A stretch of DNA of 64,000 bases from NCBI GenBank assembly GCA_963721115.1, contig CAVRIA010000002.1, forward strand, positions 5,136-69,135, in the 5' to 3' direction. The notes beneath the pieces were generated by a model that made no database searches, was not told the origin of the DNA, and saw only the letters and a list, made by a program, of their open reading frames with translations. A program made the position numbers and the translations under genes. Within the stretch, counting starts at the first letter, position 1; each line of letters opens with the position of its first letter. The stretch comes from CAVRIA01 sp963721115. GTDB taxonomy: Bacteria > Desulfobacterota > Binatia > HRBIN30 > CADEER01. This document shows positions 8,444 through 16,748 of the stretch, in pieces.

Positions 8444-9678
8444 CCTTCCGTAATGGCCTTGCCCTCGCCGCGCAGGGCCGCGGCGGCGACCGCGGCACCG
8501 AAGTCCGCGGCGCGAACCACCGTCGCCGTGTCGATGCCGTCCACGGTGTCCTCGCGGCGGTGGTAGTTGCGCGGCACGCCGTTCGGCTCGAGCGAGATCA
8601 GGGACAGCACGGGGTAGCCGCGCTCCGCCGGGACGTGGCCGTCGGTGTTGGCCAGGAGGTCCGTCGGCGTCACCTCGCCGAAGCCGCCGCCGGCGGCGAC
8701 GCGACGGGAGAGATCGACCATCTCGGACGGGAAGTAGACCTTCTTCAGCAGGCCCTCGCTGCGGATGAAGTGCAGCGAGCCGCCGCCGACGCACTCGAAG
8801 TTGACGAAGTAGGTCCGCTCGCGCGGCCAGTCCGCGTGGCGCTCGGTGAAGTCGTCGATGCCGACGCAGCCGACCTCCTCGGCTCCGGTGCCGACCAGCC
8901 ACAGCTCCGTGTCGGCGGGCAGTCGCTCCTTCAGCCGTTCGGCGCACAGCAGCATCGCCGCCACGGCCGAGGCGTTGTCGTTGGCGCCGGGCGTCGCTTC
9001 CGACGCCGACCACTGCAAGGTGAGGGCGAAGACGACGAGCAGCGCGAAGACGGCCGCCAGCCGAATCAGCCCGAAGAGCGGACCGTGCGCCCCGAGCCAG
9101 GCGGCGGCGGCGACGACGGTGGCCGCCGCCAGCAGCGCTTCGGGAATGGCGAGAGGACCGGGAGGCGGTCCGCCGCGGCGCACGCCGGCCGCGAACCGGG
9201 CGAACCGGTCGGCGAACTCGCGCGAGAACATCCAGCCGGCCTGGGCCGCGTCGATGTGGGCGCTGAGCACGACGCGGCGGGCCGGCTGGTCGCCACCCAT
9301 CCTGCCGACCACGTTGACCGACGGCGACGACGACAGCAGGCTCGCCAGCAGCGGACGGCGCTGGCGGAACTCGCGACGGAACGACCACAGGGACAGCGCC
9401 GCGAGCATCACGCCGAGCGGTCCGCCGATCCAGCACCCCAGCGCGCCGAGCCCGGCGTGCAGGGCCTGGCCGTATCCGGCGCGCGGCGCCCCCGGAGTCG
9501 GGGAGACGGAAACGTCCGTGGCACCCAGGCCGCGCATCCAGTCCGCGACGCGGTTCGCCGCTTCGCGCTCGGCGGTCGTCCCGGCGAAACGCGCCGGCAG
9601 CTCCGAGAGCGTTCGAATCCACTCTCGAGCGCGGCTCTCGCGATCGAGATGGGCGATCTTCGACGAAGCATCGTTCAT
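8425..9678 (-). CDS. M28-family zinc metallopeptidase with membrane segments
   Basis: This 417-residue protein has the M28 co-catalytic zinc set: HxD in SAHIDAA (His141, Asp143), Asp234 in PGANDNASAV, the Glu-Glu pair in GTGAEEVG (267-268), an Asp in NTDGHVP and a late His in NYHRREDTVD. Hydrophobic stretches at about 75-98, 183-197 and 203-222 interrupt the peptidase fold, suggesting a membrane-tethered aminopeptidase. The last residues EGQVVSC and the stop come from the dispersed repeat at 8253-8443, so the native C-terminus was probably different. The upstream gene at 9710 lies 31 bp away on the same strand. Confidence 0.82.
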   Translation of the reverse strand: MNDASSKIAHLDRESRAREWIRTLSELPARFAGTTAEREAANRVADWMRGLGATDVSVSPTPGAPRAGYGQALHAGLGALGCWIGGPLGVMLAALSLWSFRREFRQRRPLLASLLSSSPSVNVVGRMGGDQPARRVVLSAHIDAAQAGWMFSREFADRFARFAAGVRRGGPPPGPLAIPEALLAAATVVAAAAWLGAHGPLFGLIRLAAVFALLVVFALTLQWSASEATPGANDNASAVAAMLLCAERLKERLPADTELWLVGTGAEEVGCVGIDDFTERHADWPRERTYFVNFECVGGGSLHFIRSEGLLKKVYFPSEMVDLSRRVAAGGGFGEVTPTDLLANTDGHVPAERGYPVLSLISLEPNGVPRNYHRREDTVDGIDTATVVRAADFGAAVAAAALRGEGKAITEGQVVSC

Positions 9679-9709
9679 GCGCCAGGCTCCACACGCCGCG
9701 ACGGGGTGC

Positions 9710-9958
9710 TCATTCGGATCCGAAGAGCTCGTCGCGCTTCTGTCCGCCGAGCGCGGCCTCGAGCTGCGCCAGGGCGCCGGCGGCGGAATCCGCCAGGCCC
9801 ATCTTGCTGTGATCCAGCCGCGCCATCGAGAGGTCGCAGGGCACCGCCGTGAAGAAGCCGTTCGGCAGGCTCGAAACCATCACGAAGAAAGCCTTCCCGT
9901 CGGCATCCCGGAGCTGGAACCAGTCGACCTTCTGCACCACGTACGGACCTTCGCTCAT
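9710..9958 (-). CDS. Small conserved hypothetical protein, 82 aa
   Basis: This is an 82-residue soluble acidic protein without signal peptide or membrane segment, and the family is not recognised. AAAGGAG lies about 9 nt before the ATG at 9958, a strong ribosome-binding site. It has an aromatic-rich start (VVQKVDWFQLRDADGKAFFV) and an Ala-rich helix near the C-terminus. It lies 31 bp upstream of the M28 peptidase on the same strand, suggesting one operon. Confidence 0.6.
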   Translation of the reverse strand: MSEGPYVVQKVDWFQLRDADGKAFFVMVSSLPNGFFTAVPCDLSMARLDHSKMGLADSAAGALAQLEAALGGQKRDELFGSE

Positions 9959-10082
9959 CGACGCATCTCCTTTCCCGAGCCCAAAGACCGTAGATCGTGT
10001 GCCCTGTCAACGCCGGCGACCGCGCGCACGAGCACGATGCCGGACTTTCGTGATACGCGTAGATGCGAAGGGAGGTCGCGAT

Positions 10083-11048
10083 ATGGTCCGATCCGGCGCA
10101 TCGAAGCTGGCGATCTGCGGGCTGGTGACTCTGCTCGCCGCCCCGGCCCTGCGCGCCGCCGAGCCGGCGCCGCCGGCGATGAGCAAGCAGGAGATCGACG
10201 CTTTCCTCGCCAGGCCGCTGGTCGCCCGCCTGGCCACCGTTCGCGCCAACGGCACCCCGCAGATCACGCCGATGTGGTTCCTGTGGGAGAACGGCGTCCT
10301 GTACATGAGCACGCGCGTACAAGCCGCCAAGGTGAAACACATCCGCGCCCATCCGCGCGTGGCGGTGGTGATCGACGTGATGGAGGCGCCGTTCGAGAAC
10401 GAGTCCGTCACCATCGAGGGACCGGCGGAGATCCGGACGACCGGCGTGAAGGAGGTCGTCACCAAGATCTACCGCAAGTACCTGGGAGCGGAAGGTCTGA
10501 AGAGCGAACGAGCCCGCCAGGGGATCGAAACGCCACGCGTGATTCTCGCCATCACGCCCGTGAAGGTGTGGTCGGTCGACACCACGCATCCCGCCCCCCG
10601 CAGCACTGATCGGAGACTCGTCGTCCAACTCTTGCCCGGTCACCGGGCTTCGCCCAACCATCCGCCGGCCGCCCCCAGGTTGTTCGTTGTTGAGTTGTTG
10701 GACCTCGAGAACCAACAACAAACAACCCAACAACTCGCAACCCTCGCCATCACGCCCCTCTTCCACGCTTCCTCTCAGGACGGACGCTCGGCGAACAGGA
10801 GCGCGCCCGGCGCCGGCGCGGCGGCGCTCTTCGACGTCGCGCGAACGGCGCTTGCGATGCGCGCGCGGGCCGGCTCGGCCAGGGCTCCGCGCAGGGCCGC
10901 CAGAAGATGGCGCTCGGCGTGCAGCATGATCGGCGGAATCTCCGGGGCGGGCACGGACTGGACGTGCAGTGCCTCGAAGCCGGCGGCCGAGAGGTGTCCC
11001 GACCAGCGCCAGACGTCGGCGTCGGTACGCGAGCGGCCGGGGAGATAG
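10083..11048 (+). CDS. PPOX-fold (pyridoxamine 5'-phosphate oxidase-like) protein with signal peptide
   Basis: The domain covers residues 36-170: MSKQEIDAFLARPLVARLAT, then NGTPQITPMWFLWENG, then KVKHIRAHPRVAVVID. It is typical of flavin- or F420-binding split-barrel PPOX proteins. GGGAGG precedes the ATG at 10083. Residues 1-26 form a signal peptide (LVTLLAAPALRAAEP), unusual for a cofactor-binding PPOX protein. After the domain (..VKVWSVDTTHPAP, near 10600) the frame does not stop. It runs through the TTGTTGG hairpin at 10680-10742 and then 274 bp antisense to the methyltransferase. The natural stop is probably lost by an indel near 10600, so only about 175 residues are trustworthy. Confidence 0.7.
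   Translation: MVRSGASKLAICGLVTLLAAPALRAAEPAPPAMSKQEIDAFLARPLVARLATVRANGTPQITPMWFLWENGVLYMSTRVQAAKVKHIRAHPRVAVVIDVMEAPFENESVTIEGPAEIRTTGVKEVVTKIYRKYLGAEGLKSERARQGIETPRVILAITPVKVWSVDTTHPAPRSTDRRLVVQLLPGHRASPNHPPAAPRLFVVELLDLENQQQTTQQLATLAITPLFHASSQDGRSANRSAPGAGAAALFDVARTALAMRARAGSARAPRRAARRWRSACSMIGGISGAGTDWTCSASKPAAERCPDQRQTSASVRERPGR
10680..10742. repeat. TTGTTGG hairpin repeat between convergent genes
   Basis: The left arm is TTGTTCGTTGTTGAGTTGTT and the right arm is CCAACAACAAACAACCC plus AACAACT. They enclose a loop ACCTCGAGAA that is nearly the same as the loop of the copy at 17349-17412 (AGCTCGGAGAA). It sits between the PPOX domain and the convergent methyltransferase, where a bidirectional terminator would be expected. 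Confidence 0.65.
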
Positions 11049-11617
11049 ATGGCGAACGCGCCGGAGGGCCGCAGAACCCTCAGCGCCTCGCGCAGGGCGG
11101 GAAGCGGATCGGCGAGGTCGTCCAGGCGCTCGACACTCCAGGCGTGGGTAAAGAGGCGGTCGCGGAACGGCAGGGAGTCGAGCGCGGCGGACTCGAAGCG
11201 GGCCCGCTCCCCGACGGCCGTCTGTGTCCCCAGCCGGCGGGCGGCGGCGATCAGGCCGGCGTGCGGGTCGACCGATACGACGGAGCAACCGAGCCGCACG
11301 GCCCAGCAACGGCCCGTGCCGCCGAGCCCGCAGCCGAGCGAGACGGCGCGTTGGTACTTGCGGAAGATGCCGTGCTGCGAGAAGCGGTCGAGCAGGCGCG
11401 CGTCGCCGACGGTCATGTCGAGCCCGAACAGGGGCGCGCCGTGCGGCGCGGGAAGAGAGCGCGACAGGTCGCGGGCGACGCGAGCGATCGTCTCGGCCAG
11501 GGCGAGGCAGTCCTCGTCGCTCAGGCCATCCCAGATCCCGTCCACTGGGCTAGCCCATCGCGGCTGGCGCGCCTCGGCGAGCGCGATATAGTCGGGAGCG
11601 CCGGAGAGCGAGGACAT
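10775..11617 (-). CDS. SAM-dependent class I methyltransferase
   Basis: This protein of about 280 residues has the Rossmann methyltransferase motif I AVSLGCGLGGTGR, an acidic motif II end VVSVDPHAGLI and a typical post-motif segment ALREALRVLRPSGAFAIYLP. This fits a small-molecule methyltransferase of the methyltransferase_11 type; the substrate is unknown. The ATG at 11617 overlaps the ATG of the divergent SnoaL-like gene in a CATG palindrome. A TTG at 11650 would add 11 residues. No clear ribosome-binding site was found for either. Confidence 0.72.
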   Translation of the reverse strand: MSSLSGAPDYIALAEARQPRWASPVDGIWDGLSDEDCLALAETIARVARDLSRSLPAPHGAPLFGLDMTVGDARLLDRFSQHGIFRKYQRAVSLGCGLGGTGRCWAVRLGCSVVSVDPHAGLIAAARRLGTQTAVGERARFESAALDSLPFRDRLFTHAWSVERLDDLADPLPALREALRVLRPSGAFAIYLPGRSRTDADVWRWSGHLSAAGFEALHVQSVPAPEIPPIMLHAERHLLAALRGALAEPARARIASAVRATSKSAAAPAPGALLFAERPS

Positions 11618-12027
11618 GACGCGCGAGGAACGAGCGGTTCTGGCCGCCAACGAGGCGTTCTACGCGGCCTTCGCCGCGCACGACGCCGAGGCCATGGACG
11701 CCCTGTGGGCGAAGCGGGCTCCGGTGGTCTGCCTGCATCCCGGCTGGCAGCCGCTGCGCGGCCGCGACGCGGTCGTGGCGAGCTGGAGAGCGATCCTCGA
11801 CGGGCCCGAACGCGCCGCTCATCGCCTGCCGCGGCGCGACCGCGCACGTCCTCGGCGACGCCGCCTTCGTCGTCTGCACCGAGCGTCTGCCGGGCGTCGA
11901 GCTGGTCGCGACCAACGTGTTCGTGCTCGAAGACGCCGAATGGAGGCTGGTCCACCATCACGCCAGCGCCTCCGACACCCCTTCGGACGAAGACGGGGAA
12001 GAGCCGCCCCCGGGCCTCCTGCACTGA
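11616..12027 (+). CDS. SnoaL/NTF2-like (DUF4440-type) protein, frameshifted
   Basis: The protein starts MTREERAVLAANEAFYAAFA and continues LWAKRAPVVCLHPGWQPLRG, the opening of an NTF2-fold SnoaL-like domain. Near 11815 the frame breaks. The next frame continues the same domain (LIACRGATAHVLGDAAFVV, then VATNVFVLEDAEWRLVHHH) to TGA at 12025-12027. One missing base restores a protein of about 137 residues, so a sequencing deletion is likely. GGAGAGCGAGG precedes the ATG. Catalytic or binding role unknown. Confidence 0.7.
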
Positions 12028-12047
12028 ATCGCCTCGCCGCGGCGCGG

Positions 12048-12386
12048 CTACTCGGCGGGCTTGCGGTGCTCGTCGAGGCACTGCAGCGCCAGCCCGCCAT
12101 GGCTCCAGGCGGCGCCGGCCGCCATCGCCATCGCCACGAAGATCACCTCGCCGATCTCCTGTTCGGTCGCACCCACACGGACCGCTTTCTTGGCATGGGC
12201 GTCGATACACCAAGGGCACTGCGTGATGTGGGCGATGCCGAGCGCGATCAGCTCCTTCGTCTTCTTCGGGAGCGCGCCGTCACCGAACACCTTGCCGTCG
12301 AACTCCAGCCAGGAACGATACGCCTCCGGAACGAGCTCGCGCATGTGCTTGAACTGCTTGCCTGCGTCGACGCCGTGAAACACCAT
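12048..12386 (-). CDS. Carboxymuconolactone decarboxylase/AhpD-like protein
   Basis: This 112-residue protein has the AhpD signature CPWCIDAHAKKA: the CxxC redox pair and the following His. It is followed by the helical segment GEVIFVAMAMAAGAAWSHGG. Family members are small all-helical hydroperoxidases or decarboxylases; the CxxC/His set favours the AhpD-like redox role. The start at 12386 is chosen because CGAAAGGAG lies 8-10 nt upstream. The longer frame adds a basic, unrelated extension. Confidence 0.82.
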   Translation of the reverse strand: MVFHGVDAGKQFKHMRELVPEAYRSWLEFDGKVFGDGALPKKTKELIALGIAHITQCPWCIDAHAKKAVRVGATEQEIGEVIFVAMAMAAGAAWSHGGLALQCLDEHRKPAE

Positions 12387-12470
12387 GCCTCGGTTCTCCT
12401 TTCGGGTTGAGCCACTGCGTACTCCGCGCAGCGTACTCCGGCGCAATCGGCGCGAAAAGGGCGACGCCAC

Positions 12471-12503
12471 GCGCTCACCGGCTCACCGGCGGACCGGCTC
12501 ACC
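12471..12503. repeat. ACCGGCTCACCGGC short dispersed repeat, copy 2
   Basis: GCGCTCACCGGCTCACCGGC followed by GGACCGGCTCACC is the second copy of the family seen at 3123 and 22481. It lies in the divergent gap between the AhpD-like gene and the rhodanese. Confidence 0.55.
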
Positions 12504-12568
12504 CGCCGCGATCCCTTGACGCGAGCCCGCGCGCCGTACGAACCTGTCCCCACACGGGAGGACATTCG

Positions 12569-12940
12569 ATGAAACATTCGCCGGGCTTTCTCGCCCTCGT
12601 CGAGGAAGCCAAGCGGTCGATCCGCGAGCTGCGGATCGAAGACGTCAAACGCATGATCGACGCGGGGGAGCGCTTCGCGCTCATCGACACGCGCGAAGAG
12701 AGCGAGTGGGCACGCGGACACCTGCCCGGCGCCCGGCATCTTTCCAAGGGCATCATCGAACGCGACATCGAGCAGGCCGTTCCGGATCCGCACACGGCGT
12801 TGATTCTCTACTGCGGCGGCGGCTTCCGCTCGGCCCTGGCCGCCGAGAGCCTGCAGAGGATGGGGTACACGAACGTCGCCTCGATGGACGGCGGGTGGCG
12901 CGGCTGGACGGAAGCCGGACTGCCGGTGGAGAAACCGTAG
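12569..12940 (+). CDS. Rhodanese-domain sulfurtransferase
   Basis: This 123-residue single-domain rhodanese has the domain markers ALIDTREESEWARGHLPGA and the active-site loop CGGGFRS with Cys82. It then shows SLQRMGYTNVASMDGGWRGW, the usual C-terminal signature. It is predicted to transfer sulfane sulfur in the cytoplasm. GGGAGGACATTCG precedes the ATG at 12569; the frame upstream of this ATG crosses the repeat at 12471 and is not coding. It lies 21 bp before the acyl-CoA synthetase on the same strand. Confidence 0.87.
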   Translation: MKHSPGFLALVEEAKRSIRELRIEDVKRMIDAGERFALIDTREESEWARGHLPGARHLSKGIIERDIEQAVPDPHTALILYCGGGFRSALAAESLQRMGYTNVASMDGGWRGWTEAGLPVEKP

Positions 12941-12961
12941 ATTCGCAACGGAGGGGTTCCC

Positions 12962-14934
12962 ATGGCCGAAGCCACTGCAAAGTCCACGATGGGGTCGGGC
13001 GCGTCGACGTTCGGAGAGGCGTTCCGGCGCCGCGTCGAGATGCACCCCGACAGGATCGCCGTACGCACCGTGGACGACCAGGTCTCGCTGACCTGGAAGG
13101 AGCTGCGCGATCGCGTCGACCGCCTGGCCGGCGGGCTCGCCAAGCTCGGCCTGCGTCGCGGCGACACGATCGCTCTGATGCTGAACAACCGGCCCGAGTT
13201 CGCCATCGCCGATCTCGCCGCCGCGACGCTGGGCGCGACGCCGTTCTCGATCTACCAGACACTGCCCGCGGAGCAGATCGCCTACGTCGTCGCGGATGCC
13301 GGGGCGCGCATCGCGATCGTCGAGACCGCTCACCTGAAGAGCTTCGGCGAGGCGCGGAAGAACCTCCCGGGCCTCGAGCACGTGATCCTCGTCGACGGAG
13401 AGCGGGTGGGCGACACCCTGAGGCTCGAAGACGTCGAGTCCAGCGGCGCGGACTTCGACGCCGCGGCCGCCGCCCGCAGCGTGGGTCCCGAGGACCTGCT
13501 CACCCTCATCTACACCTCCGGAACCACCGGCCCGCCAAAGGGAGTCCAACTCTCGCACCGCAACCTCTTCACGGTCGTGCAGGGGCTGCTCGACATCGTC
13601 GACTTCCCCGACGAGTCGCGCGTCATCTCCTGGCTGCCCACGGCCCACATCGCCGAGCGCGCTTTCAACTACTACCTGCCGCTGCTGATGGGCTTCACCA
13701 TCACGACGTGCGCCAACCCGCGCGAGATCATCTCCTACCTGCCCAAGGTGCGACCGCAGTTCTTCTTCGCCGTGCCGCGCATCTGGGAGAAGATGAAGGC
13801 GGGCCTGGAAGCGCAGCTGGCGGGGCTGCCCGCCGAGCAGCAGGCGAAGATGAAGGAGAACGTGGACGCCGCGATCGACAAGGTGCGGCTGACGCAGGCG
13901 GGCAAGCCCGTACCGCCGGACCTGGAGCGGCGCGTCGCCGCGGCCGACGCGGAGGTGTTCTCCGCGTTGCGCGCGATGCTGGGGCTCGATCAGGCGGCCT
14001 CGGTCGTCGTCGGCGCCGCACCCACGCCTCCCGAGGTGATCGAGTTCTTCCACGCCCTCGGCATCCCGCTGGCGGAGGGTTGGGGGATGTCCGAGACCTG
14101 CGGCGTCGGCACCGTCAACCGGCCGGGCCGGATCAAGCTGGGCACCGTGGGGCCGCCGGTTCCCGGTATCGAGATCAGGCTCGCGGAGGACGGCGAGGTG
14201 CTGATCCGCGGCGACAACATCATGGTTGGCTACCGCAACCAGCCCGAGAAGACGGCGGAGACCATCGACGGCGAAGGCTGGCTCGCCACCGGGGACATCG
14301 GCGAGATCGACGACGAGGGCTATCTGAAGATCGTCGACCGCAAGAAGGAGCTGATCATCAACGCGGCGGGGAAGAACATGTCTCCCGCCAACATCGAGAG
14401 CACGCTGAAGGCGCGCCACGCCGCTCATCGGCCAGGCGTGCGTCATCGGCGACCGTCGCCCCTACAACACCGCCCTCATCGTCCTCGACCCCGATTTCGC
14501 CGCGGCGTGGGCCGCCCGGAACGGGATGGCCGGGATGTCGCTCGAGGAGCTCGCCGGGCAGGAGAAGATAATCAGCAGCGGTGCAGCGGGGGGTGGACGA
14601 AGCCAACTCCAGGCTGTCCCGGGTCGAGCAGGTGAAAAAGTTCACCATCGTCCCCGGAGACTGGATGCCCGGCGGCGCGGAGCTGACCCCGACGATGAAG
14701 CTCAAGCGCAAGCCCATCGCGGAGAAGTACGGCGAGGCGATCGAGGCGATGTATCGCGGCTCAGCCTGCGGCCGCGCAGAAGGCAGTGCAGGGAAGGTGG
14801 CCGCCGGTCAGTCGTCGGACGGGGCGCAGTTGGCGGCGATCAATGCACCGAGGATCGCCATCGCCAGCATCACGTCGAAGGAGAAGGCGACCAACATCGG
14901 GACTCCGTGCACCGCCGCCTCGAACAGCGCGTAG
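12962..14934 (+). CDS. Long-chain acyl-CoA synthetase (AMP-forming), two frameshifts
   Basis: This is an ANL-superfamily ligase. The P-loop is YTSGTTGPPKG near residue 183, then ISWLPTAHIAERAFNYYLPL, the adenylate motif GWGMSETCG and the hinge WLATGDIGEIDDEGYLKIVD, then DRKKELIINAAGKNMSP. It activates long-chain fatty acids (FadD15 type). After STLKA the frame breaks near 14418 (continuing LIGQACVIGDRRPYNTALIV) and again near 14578 (continuing VDEANSRLSRVEQVKKFTI, then ELTPTMKLKRKPIAEKYG). The natural C-terminus is probably near 14760; the open frame to 14934 is antisense to the small membrane gene. CAACGGAGGGG is the ribosome-binding site. Indel errors rather than decay are likely. Confidence 0.82.
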
Positions 14935-15070
14935 ACGAAGCCGACTCCGGCGCCGATGGCGGCACCCACCGTCGTGAACCCGACAACCCCCCAGCTCGCG
15001 GCGGAGGTCTTCTCCTCGGCGGATGTCAGTCGGACATCTTCCGGGCCGTTGCAGATCCTGACTCACTCAT
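14808..15070 (-). CDS. Small two-TM membrane protein, frameshifted
   Basis: Reading the minus strand by eye gives MSESGSATARKMSD. After one missing base near 15020 it continues TSAEEKTSAASWGVVGFTTV, then a glycine/alanine-rich helix (GAAIGAGVGFVYALFEAAV), then PMLVAFSFDVMLAMAILGAL, ending AANCAPSDD and a TGA at 14808-14810. AAGGGGA lies about 9 nt before the ATG at 15070. That makes a protein of about 87 residues with two membrane helices, family unknown. It is convergent with the acyl-CoA synthetase and was found only by joining two frames. Confidence 0.6.
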
Positions 15071-15237
15071 CTCGGTTCCCCTTCTTCAGCTCGCACCAAC
15101 CCGCGTCACCCACGGGTGCTGACTTCGAGTTAACAAGTTTCCTGCCAAGGGCGAGATGGGCGAGAGGTTCTTCCTTCGGTGGGACCGAGTTCGCAGGCAC
15201 GAGAATGCATCCGCAGCGAACCTTCCGGCGAATGGGT

Positions 15238-15390
15238 CTGTCGATTTTCTCTCGAACGAGGCCCTTCGACTACGCTCGAGACAGGCTTCGACGAGCTCGG
15301 CCTGAGCGGTTGGGGGGGTTGATCTCAAAAGGCTTTCCCCGCTCACAGTGAGGTCGTCGAAGTGTGTCTTCTCATTTTTCGACACTCCCG
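15238..15390. repeat. CTGTCGATTTTCTC-armed nested palindrome, copy 1
   Basis: It starts CTGTCGATTTTCTC. It contains an inner inverted repeat, with the left side GCTTCGACGAGCTCGGCCTG then AGCGG and the right side CAGTGAGGTCGTCGAAG, and ends near TTTTTCGACACTCCCG. The copy at 25298-25419 has the same outer start and the same inner palindrome, and 27260-27412 has the same outer arms around a different inner palindrome. It lies in the gene-free gap 15071-15548, in front of the small membrane gene and behind aroC. Apart from this and the neighbouring repeat at 15409-15502 I see nothing in that gap. Confidence 0.7.
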
Positions 15391-15408
15391 AACGGGAGGG
15401 ACATTTGG

Positions 15409-15502
15409 TTGTGGTGCGGGCGTCCCGCCTGCACGGCGTTGGGTTGGAGGGGAGATGAGCGGTCCGCTGGACCGCTATGCAGGCCGGAGGCCTACACCAC
15501 AA
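15409..15502. repeat. TTGTGGTGCGGGCG palindromic repeat, copy 1
   Basis: The left arm TTGTGGTGCGGGCGTCCCGC CTGCACGG pairs with the right arm GCAGGCCGGAGGCC TACACCACAA. Between them lies a second palindrome AGCGGTCCGCTGGACCGCT. The same layout occurs at 49125-49219 and partly at 19318-19455. It sits just past the 3' end of aroC. Confidence 0.7.
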
Positions 15503-15548
15503 TCTCATGTGCTCACGCCCCTCCACACCCCAACATCCCAGCACTGAA

Positions 15549-16649
15549 TCATTCCGGCGTTTCCTCAATCCCGCCGCACTGACCGCGTTGTCGCAGCAGG
15601 TGGTCGGCGAGGACCAGGCACGCCATGGCCTCGACCATCGGGACGGCGCGCGGCAGGACGCAGGGGTCGTGACGGCCGCGCGCCTCGAGCGTGACGCTCT
15701 GGCCGCCGCGGTCGACCGTCTGCTGGGCCTGGCGGATCGTCGCCGTCGGCTTGAAGGCGACGCGGAAGACGATGTCCTCGCCGTTGCTGATGCCGCCCTG
15801 CACGCCGCCGGAGCGGTTCGTGACGGTGCGCACCCGCCCCTGCTCGATCGTGAACGGGTCGTTGTGCTCGATGCCGGTGAGGTTCACCCCGGCCAGACCG
15901 CTCCCGATCTCGAAGGCCTTCGACGCCGGCAGCGACATGACGCCGTGCGCGAGGTCGGCCTCCAGCTTGTCGAAGACCGGCTCGCCGAGGCCGGGCGGGA
16001 CGCCGCGGCAGACGCACTCGACGATGCCGCCGAGGGAGTCGCCGGCGCGCCGCGCCTCGTCGATGCGGGCGATCATGCGCTCGGCCGTCTCGGGGTCGGG
16101 GCAGCGGGCGATGTTCGACTCGACCTGCGCGGCGGTGACCGACGTCGAGTCGATCTCGGCGGCGATCGTGTACACCTGCTTCACGTACGCGATCACCTCG
16201 ACGCCGGCCGCGCTGGCGAGCAGCTTGCGCGCGATGGCGCCGGCGGCGACGCGGCCGATGGTCTCGCGCGCCGAGGCGCGCCCGCCGCCCTGCCAGTTGC
16301 GGACGCCGTACTTGGCCTCGTAGGTGTAGTCGGCGTGCGAGGGGCGGTAGGTGTCCTTGAAGTCGGCGTAGGCGCTGGGGCGCGCGTCGGTGTTGCGCAC
16401 CAGGATCGCGATCGGCGTCCCCAGCGTCTGCCCTTCGAAGAGGCCGGAGAGGATCTCGGCGCGATCGGGCTCGTCGCGCGGCGTCGTGATCTTGCTCTGT
16501 CCGGGCCGCCGCCGGTCGAGGTCGCGCTGGATCTCCTCGACGCTCAGCGCCAGGCGCGGCGGGCAGCCGTCGACGACGACGCCGACCCCTCCTCCGTGCG
16601 ACTCGCCGAAGGTCGTGATCCGGAACAGATGCCCGAACGTCGAGCCCAT
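15549..16649 (-). CDS. aroC: Chorismate synthase
   Basis: This 366-residue enzyme catalyses the last step of the shikimate pathway, EPSP to chorismate, using reduced FMN. The N-terminus GHLFRITTFGESHGGGVGVV is the family signature 1. Further signatures are ADYTYEAKYGVRNWQGGGRA with SARET, and the C-terminal FKPTATIRQAQQTVDRGG and RHDPCVLPRAVPMVEAM. The start at 16649 (MGSTFGHLFRI) fits the family; the longer frame adds a basic non-homologous extension. Its product is the substrate of MenF at 21027, although aroC is on the opposite strand and about 3 kb before that operon. Confidence 0.93.
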   Translation of the reverse strand: MGSTFGHLFRITTFGESHGGGVGVVVDGCPPRLALSVEEIQRDLDRRRPGQSKITTPRDEPDRAEILSGLFEGQTLGTPIAILVRNTDARPSAYADFKDTYRPSHADYTYEAKYGVRNWQGGGRASARETIGRVAAGAIARKLLASAAGVEVIAYVKQVYTIAAEIDSTSVTAAQVESNIARCPDPETAERMIARIDEARRAGDSLGGIVECVCRGVPPGLGEPVFDKLEADLAHGVMSLPASKAFEIGSGLAGVNLTGIEHNDPFTIEQGRVRTVTNRSGGVQGGISNGEDIVFRVAFKPTATIRQAQQTVDRGGQSVTLEARGRHDPCVLPRAVPMVEAMACLVLADHLLRQRGQCGGIEETPE

Positions 16650-16748
16650 GCGCGATGTTAACCCGGATCGTTCGGGGATTCCACGACGCCGCGCCGAGCG
16701 AAACGTCGAGCTCGCGGCGTGTCCGCATTTCGCCATAAGCGCGTGGCC

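Noticed and set aside
9600..9640. tRNA-like GTTCGAATCC T-arm string
   Set aside because: It lies in the coding sequence of the M28 peptidase with no acceptor or anticodon stems around it.
14761..15066. 101-codon minus-strand ORF MSQDLQRPGRCPTD...
   Set aside because: Arg-rich composition; a different frame of the same strand gives a two-helix membrane protein with a ribosome-binding site.
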